Source of the DNA: Pelomicrobium sp036803785
GTDB taxonomy: Bacteria; Pseudomonadota; Gammaproteobacteria; Burkholderiales; UBA6910
Assembly: GCF_036803785.1 (NCBI RefSeq)
Contig: NZ_DAIRTR010000019.1
Location: 1 to 32,070 of the forward strand
Length of the DNA stretch: 32,070 nt
Reading direction: 5' to 3'
Under the pieces are notes generated by a model. That model saw only the letters and a program-made list of their open reading frames with translations, was not told the DNA's origin and made no database searches. The position numbers were made by a program, and so were the translations under genes. Positions within the stretch are counted from its first letter, which is position 1. Every line of letters starts with the position of its first letter. Shown one piece after another: positions 23,736 through 30,672 of the stretch.

Positions 23736-24695
23736 TTGAGCTCTCACCGCGGGCCCCTTTCCGATTCCCTCCATAACGACCGTCTCGTCATCGCTACTCG
23801 AGAGAGCGCGCTCGCTCTCTGGCAGGCCCGGCACATCGCCGAGCGGCTGGGGCAATTATACCCGCGGTTGCAAGTGACCATTCAGGGCATGACTACCCAA
23901 GGCGACCGGATCCTGGAGACGCCGCTTGCCCTGGTCGGCGGCAAGGGTCTGTTCGTGAAGGAGCTGGAAGCGGCCTTGGCGCGGGGCGAGGCCCATATCG
24001 CCGTGCATTCCATGAAGGATGTGCCGATGGTCCTGCCCGAGGGCTTCCAGATCGTGGCCATCACCGAGCGGGAAGACCCGCGGGATGCCTTCGTTTCCAA
24101 CGCCTACGCTTCCCTTGCGGCCCTACCCCCCGGGGCGGTGGTGGGCACCTCGAGCCTAAGGCGCCAGAGCCAGATCCGGGCTCGCCATCCCCATGTGCAG
24201 GTCAAGGGGCTGCGGGGCAACGTCCCCACGCGGCTGCGCAAACTGGACGAAGGCCGCTACGACGCCCTGGTGCTGGCGGCGGCGGGGCTCAACCGCTTGG
24301 GGCTCGCTTCCCGCATCACGGCGCTCCTTTCGCCCGAGGAGAGCCTGCCCGCCGTAGGCCAGGGAGCCCTCGGGATCGAGTGCCTCGCCGGACAGCCCGC
24401 GCTGGAGGCGCTGCTCGCCCCCCTCAACCACTTCGAAACGGCCGCCTGCGTGCGGGCCGAGCGGGCCATGAGCCGGGCATTGGCTGGCAGCTGCCACGTC
24501 CCCCTCGGGGGCTATGCGCAGCTGCGGGGCGACCGACTCTGGTTGCGGGGCTTCGTGGCCAATCCCGACGGATCGGCCCTGGTGGAAGCCGAGGAGATGG
24601 GGGACGCGCAGGCACCGGAAGCGCTGGGGGAGGCGGTGGCCCAGCGCCTACGGGAGCGGGGCGCTGGGTCCATCCTGGCAGCCCTCGCCATCTGA
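23736..24695 (+). CDS. hemC: Hydroxymethylbilane synthase (porphobilinogen deaminase)
   Basis: This 319-residue enzyme joins four porphobilinogens into hydroxymethylbilane in haem and cobalamin synthesis. It shows IATRESALALWQA, GGKGLFVKELEAAL, AVHSMKDVPM, VVGTSSLRRQSQI, LRGNVPTRLRKLDEG and the dipyrromethane-cofactor Cys in ALAGSCHVPLGGYA. No ATG or GTG exists before the conserved start of the domain. TTG at 23736 with AGG 8 bases upstream is therefore the best start. It is the first gene of a hemC-hemD-hemX-hemY operon. The pathway also supplies the corrin ring precursor needed by the cobalamin-dependent mutase at the left of the window, although nothing shows specific co-regulation. Confidence 0.95.
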   Translation: MSSHRGPLSDSLHNDRLVIATRESALALWQARHIAERLGQLYPRLQVTIQGMTTQGDRILETPLALVGGKGLFVKELEAALARGEAHIAVHSMKDVPMVLPEGFQIVAITEREDPRDAFVSNAYASLAALPPGAVVGTSSLRRQSQIRARHPHVQVKGLRGNVPTRLRKLDEGRYDALVLAAAGLNRLGLASRITALLSPEESLPAVGQGALGIECLAGQPALEALLAPLNHFETAACVRAERAMSRALAGSCHVPLGGYAQLRGDRLWLRGFVANPDGSALVEAEEMGDAQAPEALGEAVAQRLRERGAGSILAALAI

Positions 24696-24708
24696 AAGGG
24701 CAATAGCG

Positions 24709-25530
24709 GTGACTCGCCTTCCGGAGCCGTCCGACCCGCCCCTCGCCGGGCTGGGCATCGGGGTGACCCGCCCCGCACACCAGGCGCAAGCCCTTGCGGC
24801 CCTCATCCGCGCTGCAGGCGGTGTGCCCGTGATCTGCCCGGTGCTGGAAATCCAGGACATGGAGGATCTGGGCCCGCTGATGGCCTTGATCGACCGGCTG
24901 GAGACTTTCGATCTCGCCATCTTCATCAGCCCCAACGCAGTGGCCAAGGCCATGAACCTGATCCAGGCGCGCCGGAGGCTGCCCTCGGGCCTGCGCATCG
25001 CCGCGGTGGGCAAGGCCTCGGCGCGGGAGCTGGCCAAGTTCGGCCTGACGCAGGTAATCGTGCCGGAGCGGCGCTTCGACAGCGAGGCGTTGCTGGCGCT
25101 TCCGGCTCTGAAGGACGTGGCCGGAAAGCGCGTGGTCATCTTCCGCGGCGACGGCGGGCGGGAGCTGCTGGGTGACACGCTGGTTGCCCGCGGCGCGCGC
25201 ATCGAATACGCTGAGTGTTACCGACGCACGCGTCCGCGGGGTGGCGCAGAGATCCTCCTGCGCGCCTGGGCGCGCAATGAGCTGGCAGCGATCACCGTCA
25301 CCAGTAGCGAGGGGCTGCACAACCTGTTCGACATGGTGGGTAGTCTCGGCCGACAGTGGCTGAAGAAAACGCCCCTGTTCGTGCCCCACGAGCGCATCGC
25401 GGCAAGCGCCCGAGAGCTAGGCCTGCACCAGGTGATCGTGACCGAGCCGGGCGACGAGGGGCTGGTGCGCGGGCTCGTCGCATGGTTCCGCGACAAACAA
25501 GGCACCGTTCCTGAGAACAAACCGACATGA
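24709..25530 (+). CDS. hemD: Uroporphyrinogen-III synthase
   Basis: This 273-residue protein closes and inverts hydroxymethylbilane to uroporphyrinogen III. The family is loosely conserved, but the layout is right: an N-terminal GIGVTRPAHQAQALAALIR, the FDLAIFISPNAV block near residue 70, then AAVGKASARELAKFG, GKRVVIFRGDGGRELLGDTL and the C-terminal AITVTSSEGLHNLFD. GTG at 24709 is chosen as start, with AAAGGG 8 bases upstream and 13 bases after the hemC stop. The frame extends further upstream but that part overlaps hemC and shows no homology. The stop overlaps the hemX ATG. Confidence 0.93.
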   Translation: MTRLPEPSDPPLAGLGIGVTRPAHQAQALAALIRAAGGVPVICPVLEIQDMEDLGPLMALIDRLETFDLAIFISPNAVAKAMNLIQARRRLPSGLRIAAVGKASARELAKFGLTQVIVPERRFDSEALLALPALKDVAGKRVVIFRGDGGRELLGDTLVARGARIEYAECYRRTRPRGGAEILLRAWARNELAAITVTSSEGLHNLFDMVGSLGRQWLKKTPLFVPHERIAASARELGLHQVIVTEPGDEGLVRGLVAWFRDKQGTVPENKPT

Positions 25531-26648
25531 GCGATACCAGCGAATCCAAACCAACCGCCGAGGAGGGGGCACAGGCGCTGGGGCCAGCCTCTTCGCCCAC
25601 CGAAGAGGGGGCGGCGCCTACACCCAGGCCCGCCGAAGAGAAGCGGCCCGGGTCGTGGCAGCCCCGGTGGTATTTGCACCCCGCCCTTTACCTTGCACTG
25701 CTCGCCCTGGCCTTAGGGGGCTGGGACGCTTGGCAGACCCAGGTCCAAATGGAAGCGCTGCGCCGCGACCTGGCATTGCGCTTGGCAGACACGGACGCGG
25801 CTTTGGCCGAGGCCCGGCGCAGCGCCGAGCGGGCGGAGTCCACCGTGCGCGAGCTCGCCGGCAAGCTGACGGGGATAGAGGCTCGGCTCGCCGAGTCCCG
25901 CAGCCAGCAGGAGGCCTTGGAAGCGCTCTACCACGAGCTCTCCCGCGGCCGCGACGAGACGATCCTGTCAGAGGTGGAGCAGCTGTTGCTCATCGCCAAC
26001 CAGCAGCTCACCCTTGCCGGCAACGTGAAGACCGCCCTCATCGCCCTGCGTAACGCGGAGACCAAGCTGGCGCGCCTGGACCGGCCCCAGTTTGCCGCCC
26101 TCAAACGCTCCGTCGCCTCCGCCATCGAGCGACTCGAAGGCCTACCGCCCATGGACGTGAACGCCTTGAGCCGGCGGCTGGAGTCTCTGATCCGGCGGGT
26201 GGAGGAGCTGCCCCTGGCCGCTCACGCCCGCCCTGTCCCCCAGCCCGCGGCTCAACCCGAACCGACCGGCAAGCCCTGGCTCGACTTCCTGCGCCTGGCG
26301 TGGTACGACCTGAAAAGCCTGGTGCGGATCGAGCGGCTGGAAGCGCCGGCTGCGCCCCTGCTCGCTCCCGAACAAGCGTTTTTCCTGCGGGAGAATGTGA
26401 AGCTGCGGCTGCTCTCCGCCCGGCTCGCCCTGCTGGGCCGGGACGAGGTGAGCTATCGCGCCGATCTGGCGGCCGTCGGAGGCCTGCTGGAACGCCACTT
26501 CGACACCCGGGCCCGCAGTACGGCGGAGGCCTTGGCCGAAGTGGCGGACCTGGCCCAGGCGCCCTTGAGCGCTCCCCTACCCGACCTCTCCGCCGCCCTG
26601 GAGGCGTTGCGTGGAACCCGCCTTGCAACCGAAAGGGGCGCGCGATGA
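25527..26648 (+). CDS. hemX: HemX-type membrane protein
   Basis: This 373-residue protein is of the proteobacterial HemX family (often labelled uroporphyrin-III C-methyltransferase-like, although it has no methyltransferase motifs). It has an acidic, proline-rich cytoplasmic start (1-45), one membrane helix (about 50-68) and then a long coiled coil (about 72-135). A helical domain follows containing EQLLLIANQQLTLAGNVKTAL and the family motif PEQAFFLRENVKLRLLSARLA. It is thought to organise haem synthesis at the membrane. Start and stop both overlap neighbours by ATGA, so hemD-hemX-hemY are translationally coupled. Confidence 0.9.
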   Translation: MSDTSESKPTAEEGAQALGPASSPTEEGAAPTPRPAEEKRPGSWQPRWYLHPALYLALLALALGGWDAWQTQVQMEALRRDLALRLADTDAALAEARRSAERAESTVRELAGKLTGIEARLAESRSQQEALEALYHELSRGRDETILSEVEQLLLIANQQLTLAGNVKTALIALRNAETKLARLDRPQFAALKRSVASAIERLEGLPPMDVNALSRRLESLIRRVEELPLAAHARPVPQPAAQPEPTGKPWLDFLRLAWYDLKSLVRIERLEAPAAPLLAPEQAFFLRENVKLRLLSARLALLGRDEVSYRADLAAVGGLLERHFDTRARSTAEALAEVADLAQAPLSAPLPDLSAALEALRGTRLATERGAR

Positions 26649-27853
26649 AAGGGCTTCTGTGGCTAATACTGCTCTCGGCCCTCGCCGCGGCCGTGACCCT
26701 GATCGCCCGGGAAAACACCGGCTATGTCATTTTGGTTGCCGGTGGCTACCGGGTGGAGCTGTCCCTCAACCTGCTCATCGTCTTGTTGTTGGCGGGATTC
26801 GTCGGCCTGTATCTGGCGGTGCGCCTGATCGCCAACGCCTTCACTCTTCCCCGGCGGGTACGGGAATACCGGGAGCGGCGCAGGCAGCGCAGGGGCCACA
26901 ACCTGCTCCTGGCGGCCCTTTCGGCCTATTTCCAGGGAGAATATGCCCGGGCGGAAAAGGCGGCCTTGAAGGCCATGGACCTGGGAGAGGCGCCTGCGCT
27001 CTGCGGGGTGCTGGCGGCCCACAGTGCCCATCGGCTGCGCCTGCCCGAACGCCGGGACGCCCACTTGAAGGAAACGCAGGCCTCCTCCCCGGAAGCGGGG
27101 CTCCTGCGCGACCTCGCCCGAGCCGAGTTCCTGCTGGCCGAGGGCGATGCCACCGCTGCCCTGGCGCTCCTGGAAGGGCTGCGGGGGACGGTCCGCCGTC
27201 CACCGGCAGGCCTGCTGGCCCTGGCGCTGGAAGCCTACCGGCGAACAGGCCATTGGGATGAGGTGCTCGCCCTTCTCAAAGAAGCGGAGAAACGTCAAGT
27301 GCTCGATTCCGTCCAGGCGGAGGAACTGCGCCAACTGGCCCATATCCAGAACCTCCAAGCGCGCGGTCACGACCGGGAGGCCCTGCGGCGCTACTGGGAG
27401 AGCATTCCCGCGCGCGACCAGGAGCATCCTCGGGTAGCGGCTGCGGCGGCCCGGGCCTTTCTCCAATACAAGGAATGCCGGGCCGCGCACGCCATCATCG
27501 AACGGTCCTTGGCCCGGCAATGGGCTCCGGAGCTATTGGAGCTCTACGCCGAGTGTCCCGAGGAGGACTCCACCCGCCAGCTCCAGCAGGCGGAGCGCTG
27601 GCTTGCGGAGCATCCTGACGATGCTCTCCTGTTGCTCGCCCTGGGAAAGCTCTGCGCCCAGGCCGGGCTGTGGGGCAAGGCCCAGTCCTATCTGGAGGCG
27701 AGCCTGTCCCTGCAGCCGTCCCACGCCGCCTACCTGGCCTTGGCGGGGATTCAGGAGCGGCTCGACCGGGCGGAGGAAGCGCGGGCTGCTTATCGGCGCA
27801 GCCTGGAGCTGGCGCTGGAGCGGCTCGGTGCAACGGCGCCGCGGAGCCTTTGA
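26645..27853 (+). CDS. hemY: HemY-type membrane protein with TPR domain
   Basis: This 402-residue protein has two N-terminal membrane helices (about 4-20 and 40-63, with ENTGYVILVAGGYRVELS between them), a basic stretch (RRVREYRERRRQRRGH) and a long alpha-helical domain of tetratricopeptide type to the end. This is the proteobacterial HemY family, distinct from the Bacillus protoporphyrinogen oxidase of the same name. Its role in haem or porphyrin handling is not settled. The ATG at 26645 overlaps the hemX stop and has AAAGGGG upstream. It is the last gene of the hem operon; 47 bases separate it from the convergent reductase gene, and no clear terminator is seen there. Confidence 0.92.
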   Translation: MKGLLWLILLSALAAAVTLIARENTGYVILVAGGYRVELSLNLLIVLLLAGFVGLYLAVRLIANAFTLPRRVREYRERRRQRRGHNLLLAALSAYFQGEYARAEKAALKAMDLGEAPALCGVLAAHSAHRLRLPERRDAHLKETQASSPEAGLLRDLARAEFLLAEGDATAALALLEGLRGTVRRPPAGLLALALEAYRRTGHWDEVLALLKEAEKRQVLDSVQAEELRQLAHIQNLQARGHDREALRRYWESIPARDQEHPRVAAAAARAFLQYKECRAAHAIIERSLARQWAPELLELYAECPEEDSTRQLQQAERWLAEHPDDALLLLALGKLCAQAGLWGKAQSYLEASLSLQPSHAAYLALAGIQERLDRAEEARAAYRRSLELALERLGATAPRSL

Positions 27854-27900
27854 GCACCTTCGTGGAGGGCAGAGCGTGTCGTCTTGGGGCTCAAGCGGCG

Positions 27901-28938
27901 TCAGGACGAAGGGGCGGGTCGTGGCGGCTCGCCGGGGGTGAAGGCATCGGAGAAGAATTCCTCCTCCGGCAGCCCCCGTTCCCGGGTGAAATCCCGGTGG
28001 GCGGCCTCCACCATCACCGGCGCTCCGCAGGCGTACACCTGGTAGCCCGAGAGATCCCCGAAGTCTTCCATCACCGCCCGGTGCACCAGGCCGGTGCGGC
28101 CGCGCCATTCGTCCTCGGGCAAGGGCTCGGAGAGGACCGGGACATAGCGGAAATGGGCATGTTCGCGGGCCCAGCGCTCGGGCAGCGCCGGCAGGTACAG
28201 GTCGGCGCGAGTGCGGTTGCCCCAGTAGAGAGTCATGGGCCGCTTGATGCCCACGTAGAGCGCGTGCTCGATGATGGCCTTGATGGGCGCAAAGCCGGTG
28301 CCGCTCGCAAGAAAGACGATAGGCTTGTCCGAGTCTTCCCGCAGGAAAAAAGTGCCCAGCGGCCCCTGGAAGCGCAGGATGTCCTTCACCTTCATGGTGG
28401 TGAAGACGTGCTGGGTGAAGGCCCCGCCCGGGTAGTTGCGCACGTGCAGCTCCAGGAACTCGTCGTCGTGGGGCGGATTGGCCATGGAGAAGCTGCGCCG
28501 CTTGCCGTCCTTGAGCAAGATGTCGATATACTGGCCGGCGAGGAACTGCAGCCGCTCGTACTGGGGCAGCTTGAGCTTGATCACCATGACCCCGGGAGCG
28601 ACCCGCTCCAGGGCGTGGACCCGGCAGGGCAGTGTCTTGATGGGGAGGTCGCGCACGGCGCTTACTTCCCTCGACTCGATCACCAGATCGCTCTGGGGGC
28701 GGGCGCAGCAGAACAGCGCCATCCCCACCTGCTTTTCCATGGGAGTGAGGGCAGCCTCCTGGTACGGCCCGTAGTCCACTGTGCCTTCCAGCACCTTGCC
28801 CTTACACGCACCGCAGGCACCGTTGCGACAGCCGTAGGGCAGGGGAAAACCCTCCCGCAGCGCCGCTTCCAGCACCGTCTCGCCGGGCAGGCAGCGGAAG
28901 GCGTGGCCGCTGGGTTTGATGATGATCTGATATGACAT
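27901..28938 (-). CDS. 2Fe-2S ferredoxin/flavin reductase fusion (CDP-deoxyglucoseen-reductase-like)
   Basis: This 345-residue single-chain electron-transfer protein begins with a plant-type 2Fe-2S domain (ligands C37, C42, C45 and C77; YGCRNGACGACKG). An FAD-binding barrel (RSFSMANPP; AGQYIDILL) and an NAD(P)-binding domain (FLASGTGFAPIKAII; YACGAP) follow. The order Fe-S, FAD, NAD matches the E3/AscD-like reductases and the reductases of methane or phenol oxygenases. Betaproteobacteria commonly carry a stand-alone copy near core genes, with unclear partner. No oxygenase gene is adjacent. The start at 28938 begins MSYQIII, typical of the family. It has no clear Shine-Dalgarno, and its ATG overlaps the divergent gene's ATG. 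Confidence 0.9.
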   Translation of the reverse strand: MSYQIIIKPSGHAFRCLPGETVLEAALREGFPLPYGCRNGACGACKGKVLEGTVDYGPYQEAALTPMEKQVGMALFCCARPQSDLVIESREVSAVRDLPIKTLPCRVHALERVAPGVMVIKLKLPQYERLQFLAGQYIDILLKDGKRRSFSMANPPHDDEFLELHVRNYPGGAFTQHVFTTMKVKDILRFQGPLGTFFLREDSDKPIVFLASGTGFAPIKAIIEHALYVGIKRPMTLYWGNRTRADLYLPALPERWAREHAHFRYVPVLSEPLPEDEWRGRTGLVHRAVMEDFGDLSGYQVYACGAPVMVEAAHRDFTRERGLPEEEFFSDAFTPGEPPRPAPSS

Positions 28939-29839
28939 GGACGTATTGAGGTTCCGGGGCGATCGCACGAGAGCGCTGAGGCGGCTCGTCATCATCGGCT
29001 GCGGCGATGTGGGTCTGCGCCTTGCCGCACGCTTGTCCGGCCACTATCGGCTGATCGCCCTCACCCATAGCCCGGCGCGCCATGCCCTGCTGCGGGCGCG
29101 GGGCATCACACCGCTGCCCGGCGACCTGGACCGGGCGGCGTCCCTGGCGCGGCTCGGTGGCCTCGCCCATGCCCTGGTCCATCTCGCGCCTCCGCCGGGG
29201 CAAGGCGCGCGGGATACGCGCACGAAGCATCTGCTCGCCGCGCTGGGGAAGCGGGGCATGTTACCACAGACCTTGGTCTACATCAGCACGAGTGGTGTCT
29301 ACGGCGACTGCGGCGGCGCCCGCGTCCCGGAGACCCGGCCAGTGCATCCCGCCACGGCCCGCGCTCGCCGCCGCGTGGACGCCGAGGAGCGCCTGCGCGC
29401 CTTCGGCCGGCGTCACGGCGTGCGGGTGGTGATCCTGCGAGTGCCCGGCATCTATTCCGGGCGGCGCCTACCCCTGGAGCGGCTGAGGGCCCGCATCCCC
29501 GCTTTGGTTCCCGAGGAGGACAGCTACAGCAACCACATCCACGCGGAGGACCTCGCGGCGGCGGTAGTGGCTGCCTTAGCGCGGGGGCGCCCCGGACGGG
29601 TCTACAACGTGAGCGACGATTCCGAGTTGCGGATGGGGGATTACTTCGACCGGGTCGCCGACCACCACGGACTGCCGCGCCCTCCGCGTATCCGGCGCAA
29701 GGAGGCACCGGGACGCCTCCCCGAGGCGCTCCTCAGCTTCATGAACGAATCCCGGCGGCTCGTGAACGTCCGCATGAAGCGGGAGCTCAGGCTCAAGCTG
29801 CGCTACCCGACGGTGGAGCACGGCCTGCCAGCGCCTTGA
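28937..29839 (+). CDS. NAD-dependent epimerase/dehydratase-family protein (YeeZ-like)
   Basis: This 300-residue protein is of the extended short-chain dehydrogenase fold. The nucleotide-binding GCGDVGLRLA comes at about residues 21-30, then LVYISTSGVYGDCGG (Ser/Tyr region), VVILRVPGIYSGRR, and HIHAEDLAAAVVAAL with RVYNVSDD. The usual YxxxK lysine is not obvious: after the SGVYG Tyr the region reads RRRVDAEERL, so catalysis may differ or be lost, as in YeeZ-type proteins of unknown substrate. The start at 28937 shares bases with the divergent reductase ATG. An in-frame TTG (28946) or CTG (28976) closer to the Rossmann strand is possible. Function unknown. Confidence 0.82.
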   Translation: MDVLRFRGDRTRALRRLVIIGCGDVGLRLAARLSGHYRLIALTHSPARHALLRARGITPLPGDLDRAASLARLGGLAHALVHLAPPPGQGARDTRTKHLLAALGKRGMLPQTLVYISTSGVYGDCGGARVPETRPVHPATARARRRVDAEERLRAFGRRHGVRVVILRVPGIYSGRRLPLERLRARIPALVPEEDSYSNHIHAEDLAAAVVAALARGRPGRVYNVSDDSELRMGDYFDRVADHHGLPRPPRIRRKEAPGRLPEALLSFMNESRRLVNVRMKRELRLKLRYPTVEHGLPAP

Positions 29840-29870
29840 TTCTCCGGGCCGGCTGCCCGTCGGGAATAAT

Positions 29871-30251
29871 TCAATCCAGACGGTGGTACTCGCCTTCAAT
29901 CACCCCCTCGTCCCGGGGTGGGTCGGTGCTGAGGCTCCTCCACGGCAGCAGCAGTACGAGGAGCGCCAGCAGATCGCTCACGACGCCGGGAAACAACAAT
30001 AGCGCTCCGGCGAGGAACTGACGACCGCTGTCCAGGAGGGCGCAGAGGAGCATGTCCCCTTGGGCGCGGGCTTGTTCCAGGCGCTGAGCGAAGAGCCGCC
30101 GCTCCCCCCGAATCAGGGCCCAGCCGACGAAGGCGGATAAGGCGAGGGGGAGGAGGATCCACCCGCCCAGGGCTTGGCCGAGCTGGACGAGTCCCCAAAT
30201 CTCCAGGAGGGGAAAGGCGAGGAGGGCCAAAAGGAGGAGCGTCACCCGCAT
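29871..30251 (-). CDS. fxsA: FxsA-family membrane protein
   Basis: The 126-residue protein has the FxsA layout: N-terminal helix LLLLALLAFPLLEIWGLVQLG, a second helix ILLPLALSAFVGWALIRGE, a charged segment with Q/R/E, then a paired hydrophobic hairpin (FLAGALLLFPGVVSDLLALLVLLLP) and a short polar tail. E. coli FxsA is a cytoplasmic-membrane protein that lessens phage T7 exclusion by the F plasmid; its cellular role is unknown. It is convergent with the epimerase-family gene (31 bases between) and divergent from cutA. No clear ribosome site precedes the ATG. Confidence 0.88.
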   Translation of the reverse strand: MRVTLLLLALLAFPLLEIWGLVQLGQALGGWILLPLALSAFVGWALIRGERRLFAQRLEQARAQGDMLLCALLDSGRQFLAGALLLFPGVVSDLLALLVLLLPWRSLSTDPPRDEGVIEGEYHRLD

Positions 30252-30327
30252 CGGATCGAAGGCTGGTCGTCGCGCCGCGGCGCGCCGCGAAAGGGGCTAG
30301 AATTCGATATTTTGATAAGTTTAGCCC

Positions 30328-30657
30328 ATGACTCCCTTACTGGTCATCACCAATTTCCCGGACCGAGACAGCGCCGAGCGGCTGGCCGAGGTCCTCGTCG
30401 AGCAGCGGGCGGCGGCCTGCGTCAACGTGCTGGGGGCCTGCCGCTCCGTCTATCGATGGCGGGAACAGGTGGAGCGAGCGGAAGAATTCCCGGTGTTCAT
30501 CAAGACGACGGCAGAAGCCTATCCGCGCCTCGAGCAACTCATCCGGGAGCAGCACCCCTACGAACTCCCGGAAATCATCGCGGTCCCTATTGATCGAGGC
30601 CTGCCGGCCTATCTCGCCTGGGTGGTGGCGGAAACCGGCGGCCCGGATACCCGATAG
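30328..30657 (+). CDS. cutA: Divalent-cation tolerance protein CutA
   Basis: This 109-residue protein is of the CutA1 family, a very stable trimer with a ferredoxin-like fold. Signatures are ITNFPDRDSAERLAEVLVEQRAAACVNVL, SVYRWREQVE, FPVFIKTTAEAYPRLEQLI and HPYELPEIIAVPIDRGLPAYLAWV, matching the family end to end (quoted in separate short parts of the chain). It has been linked to copper tolerance, but its true role is unsettled. A 6-bp inverted repeat GGGCTA/TAGCCC (30294-30299 and 30322-30327) flanks an AT-rich segment directly before the ATG and may be regulatory. The stop is 15 bases before dsbD, the same cutA-dsbD pairing as in E. coli. Confidence 0.95.
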   Translation: MTPLLVITNFPDRDSAERLAEVLVEQRAAACVNVLGACRSVYRWREQVERAEEFPVFIKTTAEAYPRLEQLIREQHPYELPEIIAVPIDRGLPAYLAWVVAETGGPDTR

Positions 30658-30672
30658 CTTCGGTCCGTCTCC

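Noticed and set aside
22300..23739. Long + strand open frame opposite ppc (479 codons)
   Set aside because: Antisense to a full-length, well-conserved ppc; no domain, and composition is typical of GC-rich shadow frames.
29845..29859. 5-bp hairpin between the convergent epimerase-family gene and fxsA as a terminator
   Set aside because: The stem is short and no T run follows on either strand.
30271..30284. Palindrome CGCGCCGCGGCGCG upstream of cutA
   Set aside because: Simple CG-rich sequence that readily forms palindromes by chance; no neighbouring signal supports a function.
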